47,543 nt of DNA from Actinomycetota bacterium (GTDB lineage Bacteria; Actinomycetota; Actinomycetes; Nanopelagicales; Nanopelagicaceae): positions 1-47,543 of the forward strand of contig VGBN01000006.1 of NCBI GenBank assembly GCA_016870455.1, read 5' to 3'. A program made the position numbers and the translations under genes. The first letter of the stretch is position 1. Each line of letters opens with the position of its first letter. Below the pieces are notes generated by a model, which saw only the letters and a list, made by a program, of their open reading frames with translations, had not been told where the DNA came from and did no database searches. Below, in pieces: positions 24,805-33,687 of the stretch.

Positions 24805-26070
24805 CTAGCGAATTTGACCATCCCCGCTAACTATCCAGGTAGTAGTTGTCATCTGTTCAAGCCCCATCGGTCCACGTGCATGCATTTTTTGATTTGAGAT
24901 TCCAATCTCTGCCCCAAATCCCATCTGAGCACCATCGGTAAATCGTGTCGAAGCATTAACCATAATTGCTGCGCAATCATTTAAAGTGGTGAACTTTTTA
25001 ATTGCTTGAGAATCAGTAGCAACAATTGCCTCGGTGTGCTTAGTGCCATATTTTGCAATATGCTCAATTGCAGCCTCTACCCCAGATACCTGAGCAATAT
25101 TAATTTCAAGATCACCATACTCAGTTGACCATGATTTTTCACTGGCAACTTTAGTTGTAATTTTATTCTTATCGGCAATCTTTTTTATAGCAGGGTCGCA
25201 ATTTATTACCACACCTGCCTGAACCAGGGCTTTAAGTGCAATCGGGGTAAAGGAGTCAGATATGGCTTGATCAATCAATAGAGTTTCAGCTGCATTACAA
25301 ACACTTGGGCGATCACACTTTGAATTTATCAAAATCGCAATTGCTTTATCAAAATCAGCTGATCGGTCGACATAAATATGGCAAACACCAGCACCAGTTT
25401 CAATTGTTGCAACAGTGGCGTTTTCAACCACAGAGCGGATTAATTCTGCCCCTCCTCGTGGGATTACCAGGTCAACTAACCCCTTTGCGGTGAGCAATGC
25501 TTGAACAGTTGAGCGATCTTCAGATGGGATTAATTGAACTACCTCTTGAGATATTTTCGAACCTGCAAATGCTTCACGGATAACATCAACTAAAACTTTA
25601 TTACTCTGAGCTGCAGTAGCAGAGCCCCTAAGTAATGAAGCATTTCCAGATTTAATTAAAATAACAGCAGCATCTACTGTTACATTAGGTCTTGCTTCAT
25701 AAACCATTCCAACCACACCAAATGGAACTGATATCTGTTTAAGATTTAAACCATTAGCTAAATTACGTTCAATCAAGATCTGGCCCAACGGATCAGGTAG
25801 TTTGGCAATATCTCTTGCTCCCTTTGCCATATCCATAACTCGCTGCTTTGTCAGTAATAGACGATCTAATAGCGCCTGACTTATCCCGGCAGATTTGGCA
25901 TTTTCCATATCAATTTGATTTGCTTTCAAAATCAAATCACAATTTTTTTCTAGATTGTCTGCAATTTTTATCAAGACTAAATCTCGTTCCTCTCTAGAAG
26001 AGGTTGAAAGAGTCCGGGATGCAGTCGCTGCTTTAGTAGCAATCTGAGTGATTATCGTGGTGGCATCCAT
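24805..26070 (-). CDS. proA: Glutamate-5-semialdehyde dehydrogenase (gamma-glutamyl phosphate reductase)
   Basis: PFGVVGMVYEARPNVTVDAAVILIKSGNASLLRGS...VCNAAETLL...FGAEIGISNQKMHARGPMGLEQMTTTTW. Confidence 0.95.
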   Translation of the reverse strand: MDATTIITQIATKAATASRTLSTSSREERDLVLIKIADNLEKNCDLILKANQIDMENAKSAGISQALLDRLLLTKQRVMDMAKGARDIAKLPDPLGQILIERNLANGLNLKQISVPFGVVGMVYEARPNVTVDAAVILIKSGNASLLRGSATAAQSNKVLVDVIREAFAGSKISQEVVQLIPSEDRSTVQALLTAKGLVDLVIPRGGAELIRSVVENATVATIETGAGVCHIYVDRSADFDKAIAILINSKCDRPSVCNAAETLLIDQAISDSFTPIALKALVQAGVVINCDPAIKKIADKNKITTKVASEKSWSTEYGDLEINIAQVSGVEAAIEHIAKYGTKHTEAIVATDSQAIKKFTTLNDCAAIMVNASTRFTDGAQMGFGAEIGISNQKMHARGPMGLEQMTTTTWIVSGDGQIR

Positions 26071-26096
26071 TGGCTAAGCCTATGCTCAATTAGGCT

Positions 26097-27263
26097 ATGG
26101 CTGTGATGCGATTGTTTAGAATTATCCGCAATACCGTAATAACCCTTGCGTTAATTTATGGTGCTCTATTTATCTTTACTCGGGTAATCCACTATCCAGA
26201 GCCAATTGCTACGATTAAGTTGGGGCTTGCCCCAGCCTCTAAGACACCTACCTTGATGCCATGGCATGTCATTGATCCGGCAAAAAAACCTATTACTTTG
26301 CCAGTTGCTTCGGAAAAAATGCCAGCAGAGATTATGTATAAAGGCACCTCGCTGCCATTTAATCAGTTTTTAAAGCAAACCGATACCAATGCATTTCTAG
26401 TAATTAGAAATGGCGTTATGACATATGAGTGGTATGAAGATGAAGTAACGCAAAGTACTCAGTTACCTTCATACTCTGTGGCAAAAACTATGACCTCAAT
26501 TATGATCGGTCAATTAATTAATCAAGGTAAGATTAAAGAGAGTGATAAATTCGTCGATTATTTTCCAAATTTAAAAGCTGGGACAAGTTTTGATCTAGTA
26601 ACTATCGCTCACCTACTTGATATGAAGGCGGGGGTAGGTGTTAGTGATAACTACCCATCAGGTCCATCTGGTTGGGGGGTTGCGATTGCACAAATGTATG
26701 CATCAACTGATGTGGATTGGTTTTTAAAAAACAACCGAAAGATGGCCTTTGAGCCAGGCACTAACTCTGAGTATCGAAGCGTGGACACCATGATGTTGGG
26801 CATGATTATTAAAAAGGTTACCGGCAAGCGGATTGCCGATTACTTTAGTGAAAATGTTTGGCAGGCAGTTGGTGCAAAATATCCTGCGACTTGGAATGTA
26901 GATCGCATAGGAGGAACTGAAAAAACCTTCTGCTGCTTTAACGCCTCAGCTATTGATTATGGACGAATAGGAATGTTGTTATTAAATGGTGGATACGCAG
27001 GTCCTAATAAAATAATTGATAGCCGTTGGTTGAATCGGATGAGTACCTCGGTGACCACCTTGGATCGAGATTGGGGATATGGCGCTCAGGTTTGGCATCC
27101 ATATCCAAATACCAGTTTGGCGCTTGGATTACATGGTCAGTTTGTTTTTGTTAATCCAAAAACTCGCACCGTAATAGTTAAGTTAAGTGATAACCCAACT
27201 GATTCAGATCATGAATCAGATACTGCAAAAGTACTGCTTGATATCTCAAATCTAAAAAGTTAA
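26097..27263 (+). CDS. Serine hydrolase, beta-lactamase class C / PBP4*-like, N-terminal membrane anchor
   Basis: N-terminal TM (VITLALIYGALFIFTRV), SxxK-type YSVAKTMTS, Y-x-[NS]-type SEYRSVD, and HGQF near the C-terminus; resembles COG1680-type hydrolases. Confidence 0.8.
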   Translation: MAVMRLFRIIRNTVITLALIYGALFIFTRVIHYPEPIATIKLGLAPASKTPTLMPWHVIDPAKKPITLPVASEKMPAEIMYKGTSLPFNQFLKQTDTNAFLVIRNGVMTYEWYEDEVTQSTQLPSYSVAKTMTSIMIGQLINQGKIKESDKFVDYFPNLKAGTSFDLVTIAHLLDMKAGVGVSDNYPSGPSGWGVAIAQMYASTDVDWFLKNNRKMAFEPGTNSEYRSVDTMMLGMIIKKVTGKRIADYFSENVWQAVGAKYPATWNVDRIGGTEKTFCCFNASAIDYGRIGMLLLNGGYAGPNKIIDSRWLNRMSTSVTTLDRDWGYGAQVWHPYPNTSLALGLHGQFVFVNPKTRTVIVKLSDNPTDSDHESDTAKVLLDISNLKS

Positions 27264-28042
27264 TTAGGGGTAAAGAAGGTACCAACTTGTGACCCATTTA
27301 AAGCAGCAGGTAGATCAGGCAACTTAGTTAAAAGCATTCCAATTCCAGCTGCTGTCACAACTTTAGCAGCTTGAATTTTGGTTACCATGCCACCACTACC
27401 CACACCAGCACCACCTGCACCACCAATTGTTGCCATATCCAAAGTTGCAATCTTGCTTACCAAATTAATCTGTTTAGCACCTGGTGTCTTAGGATCTGCA
27501 TCATAGAGTCCATCTATATCAGTTACTAAAACAAGAAGATCTGCACCAACTAAAGTAGTTAGTAAAGCCGCCAGTCCATCATTATCACCATATCGAATCT
27601 CTTCTGTGCCTACTGTGTCATTTTCATTGACAATTGGAACTACGCCTAACTTAAGCAATGATTGTAAAACTCCTCTTATATTCTCAACATGCGTGGAACG
27701 ATTTATGTCATCGATAGTGATTAAGAGTTGAGAGGTGGTAATTTTGAACCTATTAAATGATTCGGTATATCGAGCCATCAGTAACCCCTGGCCTACTGAG
27801 GCAGCAGCTTGCTGCAAAGCTAGATCTAATGGTCGGTTTTTTAACTGTAATGGGGCAAGTCCGGCTGCAATAGCACCAGAAGATACGATGATTACATCTT
27901 TACCAGCAGCTTTAAGATTTGCTACTACATCAACCAACTGATCAATTGCCTTGGGATCAAGGTTAGCTCCAGCACTGCCTGTTAAGGTTGAAGAACCAAC
28001 CTTAATTACAATCTTTTGACACTTTGCTAAATCAACGGACAT
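27260..28042 (-). CDS. proB: Glutamate 5-kinase
   Basis: [13 protein letters not shown]...[12 protein letters not shown]...[31 protein letters not shown]. Preferred ATG (MSVDLAK) at 28042, overlapping the obg 3' end by 11 bp; the listed ORF starts at 28075. Confidence 0.94.
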   Translation of the reverse strand: MSVDLAKCQKIVIKVGSSTLTGSAGANLDPKAIDQLVDVVANLKAAGKDVIIVSSGAIAAGLAPLQLKNRPLDLALQQAAASVGQGLLMARYTESFNRFKITTSQLLITIDDINRSTHVENIRGVLQSLLKLGVVPIVNENDTVGTEEIRYGDNDGLAALLTTLVGADLLVLVTDIDGLYDADPKTPGAKQINLVSKIATLDMATIGGAGGAGVGSGGMVTKIQAAKVVTAAGIGMLLTKLPDLPAALNGSQVGTFFTPN

Positions 28043-29507
28043 CTTCATCGATTCGTGGAGTTCTAGGATTTGCAACGTTGTACTCCCACTGCATCTCTAT
28101 CTCATCATCACTTAGTTGATCAATATCATCTTCCAATAGATCCATGCGCCAGGGAGTTGAAAGTCTTAAATCCTCACCGCGAGGTCCGGCTAGAAGTTCA
28201 GCACCTGCTTCAATACTTGGCTCCCAATCAAATATCACTGCATCATCGCCTTGGCCGATACGAACCTCATCACCTGCCTTAGCGCCTTTCTTATACAACT
28301 CTCTTTCAATTCCATATGAAGCAAGTCGATCTGCTAGATAACCAATTGCTTCAGCGTTAGCAAAATCTGTTTGCTTAACCCAGCGCTCTGGTTTATCCCC
28401 CGTGATATTAAATGTGCCATCCTCATTTGCAATTACCTCAAAGCCAGCATCATCAACTGGGATGGGACGCAAAACAATTCTTGCCACCTGATCGGCTTTT
28501 TGTTCCTTGCGTACCTTTTGAATTATCTGTGCCATGGCATAAATCAACTCCTGCATGCCTTCACGAGATGCTGCTGATACTTGAAAGACTGGAAAACCAC
28601 GGGCTTCAAGAGTTTTTTGAACCAGATCAGCCATCGCTTTGCCATCAGGCATGTCAATCTTATTTAAGGCAATAATTCGCGGGCGATCTGATAGACCGCC
28701 ATACTGTTTTAATTCCTCTTCAATTACATCAAAATCTTTAACTGGATCTCGATCTGTCTCTAAGGTTGCACAATCTAAAACATGGACTAATGCTGCGCAC
28801 CGCTCCACATGGCGTAGAAACTCATGACCCAATCCTTTTCCTTGACTAGCACCTGGGATCAATCCAGGAACATCAGCTGCAGTAAACCTGGTTTCCCCTG
28901 CTTGAACAACACCTAAGTTAGGAACCAAGGTAGTAAATGGATAATCTGCGATCTTTGGTCTTGCAGCTGAGATTGCAGCAATCAAAGAGGACTTTCCTGC
29001 ACTTGGATAACCAACCAATCCAATATCGGCAACACTCTTTAACTCCAAAAATAAGGTACGAGTCTCACCTGGTTCACCAAGGAGAGCAAAACCTGGCGCT
29101 CTTCGTTTTGAGTTAGCCAGTCCGGCATTTCCTAAACCACCTTTACCACCCTGTGCTGCCATAAATCTGGTGCCAAAACCAATTAGGTCTGCAATGGTAT
29201 TTCCATTGACATCCTTTACAACTGTGCCATTTGGTACTGAAAGTATTAAATCTTTTCCATCTGCACCATGACAAAAATCTCCCGCGCCTTTCTTTCCATC
29301 GGTAGATTTTCGATGAGGTGAATGGTGAAAATCCAGTAAGGTCGTTACATCTGGATCAACAACTAAAACAATATCGCCACCGCGTCCACCATTTCCGCCA
29401 TCTGGCCCACCTAATGGTTTGAATTTCTCCCGATGAACGGAGACACAACCATCACCGCCTTTGCCAGCATCTGCATGCAAGGTAACCCGATCAACAAAGG
29501 TTGTCAT
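28032..29507 (-). CDS. obg: GTPase Obg/CgtA
   Basis: Glycine-rich Obg fold ([29 protein letters not shown]), G1 [18 protein letters not shown]-terminal OCT domain. Confidence 0.96.
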   Translation of the reverse strand: MTTFVDRVTLHADAGKGGDGCVSVHREKFKPLGGPDGGNGGRGGDIVLVVDPDVTTLLDFHHSPHRKSTDGKKGAGDFCHGADGKDLILSVPNGTVVKDVNGNTIADLIGFGTRFMAAQGGKGGLGNAGLANSKRRAPGFALLGEPGETRTLFLELKSVADIGLVGYPSAGKSSLIAAISAARPKIADYPFTTLVPNLGVVQAGETRFTAADVPGLIPGASQGKGLGHEFLRHVERCAALVHVLDCATLETDRDPVKDFDVIEEELKQYGGLSDRPRIIALNKIDMPDGKAMADLVQKTLEARGFPVFQVSAASREGMQELIYAMAQIIQKVRKEQKADQVARIVLRPIPVDDAGFEVIANEDGTFNITGDKPERWVKQTDFANAEAIGYLADRLASYGIERELYKKGAKAGDEVRIGQGDDAVIFDWEPSIEAGAELLAGPRGEDLRLSTPWRMDLLEDDIDQLSDDEIEMQWEYNVANPRTPRIDEDVR

Positions 29508-29540
29508 CTGATCTTTCCTTTCATGCTTTTTAAATCAAAT

Positions 29541-29568
29541 AAAAATGGGCCCGCTGTTAGCGGACCCA
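29541..29568 (-). terminator. Hairpin with U-tract between rpmA and obg
   Basis: Minus strand TGGG-T-CCGCT-AAC-AGCGG-G-CCCA followed by TTTTTATTTG. Confidence 0.6.
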
Positions 29569-29588
29569 TAGAATTAAATCCGCTGTAA

Positions 29589-29843
29589 TTAAGAAACCGG
29601 AACGATGTTTACAACTCGACGACCACGTGCGCGACCAAATTCAACTGAGCCACCTGAGAGTGCAAACAATGTGTCATCTTTTCCGATGCCAACATTCTTT
29701 CCTGGGTGGAAGTAGGTGCCGCGTTGGCGAACCAAGATCTCTCCGCCCTTAACTACCTGGCCAGCAAATCTTTTGATGCCAAGGTATTGTGGATTTGAGT
29801 CACGGCCATTTCTAGTGGAGGAGACACCCTTTTTACTTGCCAT
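29589..29843 (-). CDS. rpmA: 50S ribosomal protein L27
   Basis: [62 protein letters not shown]. Confidence 0.97.
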   Translation of the reverse strand: MASKKGVSSTRNGRDSNPQYLGIKRFAGQVVKGGEILVRQRGTYFHPGKNVGIGKDDTLFALSGGSVEFGRARGRRVVNIVPVS

Positions 29844-29869
29844 CTGCTTTCACCTGCCTTAAGTAGTAG

Positions 29870-30178
29870 TTACTTGTTAATGCCAGTTATTTTTACGCGA
29901 GTTAGCTTTGAACGAAAACCTTGACGGCGACGGTATCCAGTTTTGCTCTTGTATCTAAGAATTGCAATCTTTGGACCTTTTTGTTCAGCTAAAACCTCAC
30001 CTGTTACCTTCACAGCTGCAAGTGCTTTTGGATCAGCCAAAACATCTGCGCCATCGACTAACAGAACTGCTGGAAAAGTTACAGAGGCACCAACTGCAGC
30101 ATCTAAGCGATCAACAACAAGTGTTTCTCCAACTGAAACCTTCTCTTGTCGTCCACCCGCTTTAACAATTGCGTACAC
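29870..30178 (-). CDS. rplU: 50S ribosomal protein L21
   Basis: MYAIVKAGGRQEKVSVGETLVVDRL...YKSKTGYRRRQGFRSKLTRVKI. Confidence 0.96.
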   Translation of the reverse strand: MYAIVKAGGRQEKVSVGETLVVDRLDAAVGASVTFPAVLLVDGADVLADPKALAAVKVTGEVLAEQKGPKIAILRYKSKTGYRRRQGFRSKLTRVKITGINK

Positions 30179-30193
30179 AATCTGCTCCTTTTA

Positions 30194-30239
30194 CTTATCA
30201 ACCTAGATCGAAAATTACCGATCTGGCTAGGTGGATAAG
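30194..30239 (-). promoter_or_regulatory. rplU 5' leader hairpin (candidate r-protein leader)
   Basis: Minus strand CTTATC-C-ACCT-AGCC-AGATCG-GTAATTTT-CGATCT-AGGT-T-GATAAG, directly upstream of the AAGGAG before rplU. Confidence 0.5.
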
Positions 30240-30260
30240 GGTAGAGATGGATCTACCCTT
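30237..30260 (-). terminator. Hairpin after rne stop (possible terminator/attenuator before rplU)
   Basis: Minus strand AAGGGTAGA-TCCATC-TCTACCCTT, perfect 9-bp stem, but no long U-tract. Confidence 0.4.
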
Positions 30261-30276
30261 GGTCAAATTAACCTAC

Positions 30277-32343
30277 TTAACTGGTTGAAATAACCCCAGT
30301 GCTCACCGCTCGACGACCTTTTCGCCGTACCACTGGTTGAGCAACTTCCACTTCAATCTCATTTGAATTTTCAATTAGATCATTATCCAACTCATCATCA
30401 TCTGATTTGTCATCGTCTGATAAATCCTCATCGCCATTTGCCTTGCTGGTCTTAGAAAAACGTTGTTCCATATCTTTTTCCAAGGCAACCTTTTTAACTG
30501 GTTCGGCATGAATATGAATTCCTCGACCGCCGCAACTTTCACAGGTTGTTGAGAAAGCCTCAATTAATCCTTGGCCAACTCGCTTTCTAGTCATTTGGAC
30601 TAAACCAAGTGAGGTTACCTCAGCAACTTGGTGTTTAGTGCGATCTCGGCCCAAACACTCAACTAATCTGCGAAGCACCAACTCACGGTTTGATTCCAAG
30701 GTCATATCAATAAAGTCGATCACGATAATTCCGCCCATATCCCGTAGTCGCAATTGCCGAGCGATCTCTTCAGCTGCCTCTAAATTGTTCTTAGTTACTG
30801 TCTCTTCTAGGTTTCCACCCTTACCAATAAATTTACCGGTGTTGACATCAATCACAATCATTGCTTCGGTGCGCTCAATAACAAGTGAGCCACCTGATGG
30901 CAAATAAACCTTGCGATCAAAAGCTTTTGCCAACTGCTCTTCTACCCGATTTTCGGCAAAAAGATCTCTTGGACCACTCCATTTTTCAATCTTGGTAGCT
31001 AATTCAGGAGCAATATGTCCTATGTAATTTTGAATATCATCCCAAGCCTGCTCACCTTGCACCAACATTTTATTGAAATCTTCATTGAAAATATCTCGAA
31101 TTACCCGAACAGTTAGATCTGGTTCTCCATACAAAAGGGTTGGGGACGAGGTTGAGGAATCCTTTGATTTCTTTTCAATATCACCCCATTGTGCTTTTAG
31201 TCGGGTGACATCTTTTTCCAACTCAGCCTCTAGTGCTCCTTCAGCTGCTGTTCTGATAATTACTCCAGCTTGCTCTGGAATTAGATTTTTTAAAATTCCC
31301 TTTAATCGATTTCGTTCATTATCTGGCAATCTTCTGGAGATACCACTCATACCTCCACCAGGCACATAAACAAGGTAACGACCAGGCAGAGAGATCTGAC
31401 TAGTTAATCTGGCACCTTTTTGACCAATTGGATCCTTCGTTACCTGAACTAATACTGACTGACCACTTTTTAATACCTGTTCGATTTTTCTAGGTGCGGT
31501 ATCAGATAAGCCATGTGCATCCCAATTAACTTCACCTGCATATAAAACAGCATTTCTTCCCTTACCAATATCAACGAAAGCCGCCTCCATGGAAGGCAAA
31601 ACATTTTGAACCTTACCTAAGTAAACATTGCCAACATAGGAGATATTGCTATTCCTATTTACATAATGCTCAACCATCACATCATCTTCAATAATGGCGA
31701 TCTGGGTTCGATCTGCAATCTGGCGAACTAACATGCTTCGCTCAACTGATTCTCTACGGGCTAGAAACTCTGATTCTGTGATCACTGTGCCGCGTTTGCG
31801 GGTGAAATCTCTACGTTCTCTACGTTCAAATCGATCTGAACGATCAAATCGAGAACGATCTCTTCGTTCAAACTTTTTAAACTCAGTTCTTGGCTCGCGT
31901 ACGCGAACTGGACGTACCTTTACAACAGTTAAGACACCATCTTCTTCAATAGTCTCTCCTGGTGTTACCCCTTCACCACGTGCCCTGCGACGGCGACGGC
32001 GTTTATGGGTAGTGGCATCACTATCTGAGTTTTCATCTAATTGCTCAGATGAACTCTCTTCCTCACCAGTATCTGTTTCCTTATTATTTCGCCTTCTACC
32101 TCGACCACCTCTTCGGCGACGGCGACGAAACTCATCCTTCTCACTTTCATTGTTGCTGTTATCAGCGGCTACTTCTGGCTTTTCAACCTTGGCAGCTTTA
32201 ACAGCTTTAGTGGTTTTAGAGACAGGTGCAGCTTGAAATAGCGGTACGGGAATTGCAGCAGCTTTTTTGTCAGCTTTTTTACTTTCACTATCTACTGCCT
32301 TTTTGGCAGCGCGCTTACGTGGTGCTTTAGGCTCATCAGCCAT
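30277..32343 (-). CDS. rne: Ribonuclease E/G
   Basis: S1 domain NISYVGNVYLGKVQNVLPSMEAAFVDIGKGRNAVLYAGE, MIVIDVNTGKFIGKGGNLEETVTKNNLEAAEEIARQLRLRDMGGIIVIDFIDM, Zn-link CESCGGRG; basic low-complexity N-terminus. ATG at 32343 preferred over the TTG at 32352. Confidence 0.95.
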   Translation of the reverse strand: MADEPKAPRKRAAKKAVDSESKKADKKAAAIPVPLFQAAPVSKTTKAVKAAKVEKPEVAADNSNNESEKDEFRRRRRRGGRGRRRNNKETDTGEEESSSEQLDENSDSDATTHKRRRRRRARGEGVTPGETIEEDGVLTVVKVRPVRVREPRTEFKKFERRDRSRFDRSDRFERRERRDFTRKRGTVITESEFLARRESVERSMLVRQIADRTQIAIIEDDVMVEHYVNRNSNISYVGNVYLGKVQNVLPSMEAAFVDIGKGRNAVLYAGEVNWDAHGLSDTAPRKIEQVLKSGQSVLVQVTKDPIGQKGARLTSQISLPGRYLVYVPGGGMSGISRRLPDNERNRLKGILKNLIPEQAGVIIRTAAEGALEAELEKDVTRLKAQWGDIEKKSKDSSTSSPTLLYGEPDLTVRVIRDIFNEDFNKMLVQGEQAWDDIQNYIGHIAPELATKIEKWSGPRDLFAENRVEEQLAKAFDRKVYLPSGGSLVIERTEAMIVIDVNTGKFIGKGGNLEETVTKNNLEAAEEIARQLRLRDMGGIIVIDFIDMTLESNRELVLRRLVECLGRDRTKHQVAEVTSLGLVQMTRKRVGQGLIEAFSTTCESCGGRGIHIHAEPVKKVALEKDMEQRFSKTSKANGDEDLSDDDKSDDDELDNDLIENSNEIEVEVAQPVVRRKGRRAVSTGVISTS

Positions 32344-32541
32344 ATAAATCAAATCCTTCTCAAAATTTATTACTGCAGTCTTGCAGTATCTCTTTCAATA
32401 CTTTTTTAATTAATCTGGTTAATTAACTTGCTAAAAATATCGACGCGATCGCGGCGTTGGATTTTTATCCTCGCGCTGATTGCGTACGGAAAGTATCTCA
32501 GATGGCTGGGCGATCTGCCAACTTGGTGCAATTTAAGCGTG

Positions 32542-33687
32542 TTATCGGCTTCTAGCATGGACATTTTGTAGCAAGCCCACCCCAATTAAATTAGCAAACA
32601 TAGATGAACCACCATATGACAAGAAGGGTAATGGCACACCTGTCATCGGCATCAATCCCATAGTCATACCAATATTTTCAAAGGTTTGAAATGCAAACCA
32701 AGCAATTACACCAATACAAACCAAGCGACCAAACAAATCACTACTTCGCCGACAAATTGCAAAAGCTCTAATAAACAATAGGAAATAGAGCGCTAAAATC
32801 AGCGAGCTCCCAACAAAGCCAAGCTCCTCACCTGCTACGGTGAAGATAAAATCTGTTTGTTGCTCAGGTACAAATCGACCATTTGTTTGTGGTCCTTCAA
32901 ATAATCCTTTACCAAGTAATCCGCCAGAACCTATTGTGATTCGAGATTGTCGAAGTTGATAACCTGTAGCTTGTGGATCTGCAGAAGGATCGACAAAGGA
33001 TTGCAGTCGTGCCACCTGATATGAGCTAACCGCCCCAGTTTGAACCGCAGCAAACACGCCAACAATTGCGGCAAGTAGTAAGCCAACCACCCATCTTGCT
33101 GGTGCACCAGATGCACCAATCATTGCCACAACCGCCGCAGAAATAATCAACACTGTCCCTAAATCTGGTTGGGCAACAATTAGCAAAATGGGTAGTGCTG
33201 CAATAGCTAATGCCTTTAAAACATCTATATCAGATGGATCTTGATCTACTTGATCTCGATCGGCTAACACCATCGACATACCAACAATAATTGCAATCTT
33301 TGCCATCTCTGCCGGCTGTAATTGGAATCCGCCAGGCAGTGAGATCCATGCTTTGGCACCATTTATCTCTGTGCCCAACCCAGGAATTAAAACAATAATT
33401 AAGCCAATGACTGCAGCTAGCCAAACAATTGGTGTGTAGGCACGTAGTAGTCGGTAATCAATCAAGGTTGTGCCATATGCAAGCAGACCACCAATAATGA
33501 TATTTAAGGTGTGGCGCTTTAGGTAATACTCTGGATCTAAACCATAAGAGCGAAACCACTCTCTGGTGCCGGCGTAAACCAATAAAGTGCCAATTACTAA
33601 TAACCCGCCAACTGCAAGTAGAAGCAACTTATCAAAGCCGCCAAATACAGCACGGTTTGCGCTGCGATACTTAACACTTTGACTCAC
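32542..33687 (-). CDS. rodA: Rod-shape determining protein RodA (SEDS family)
   Basis: Multi-TM; AWISLPGGFQLQPAEMAKIAIIVGMS...FVPEQQTDFIFTVAGEELGFVGS...GVPLPFLSYGGSSM. Confidence 0.94.
   Translation of the reverse strand: MSQSVKYRSANRAVFGGFDKLLLLAVGGLLVIGTLLVYAGTREWFRSYGLDPEYYLKRHTLNIIIGGLLAYGTTLIDYRLLRAYTPIVWLAAVIGLIIVLIPGLGTEINGAKAWISLPGGFQLQPAEMAKIAIIVGMSMVLADRDQVDQDPSDIDVLKALAIAALPILLIVAQPDLGTVLIISAAVVAMIGASGAPARWVVGLLLAAIVGVFAAVQTGAVSSYQVARLQSFVDPSADPQATGYQLRQSRITIGSGGLLGKGLFEGPQTNGRFVPEQQTDFIFTVAGEELGFVGSSLILALYFLLFIRAFAICRRSSDLFGRLVCIGVIAWFAFQTFENIGMTMGLMPMTGVPLPFLSYGGSSMFANLIGVGLLQNVHARSR

Noticed and set aside
31694-32236. 180-aa plus-strand ORF
   Set aside because: Antisense to the basic, low-complexity N-terminal region of rne; composition (Arg/Ser-rich) is a shadow of the Arg/Glu codons on the other strand.
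32444-32453. CGCGATCGCG palindrome, HIP1-like
   Set aside because: Contains GCGATCGC, known as cyanobacterial HIP1, but it is isolated here and the gene content is actinobacterial; treated only as part of the rne leader.
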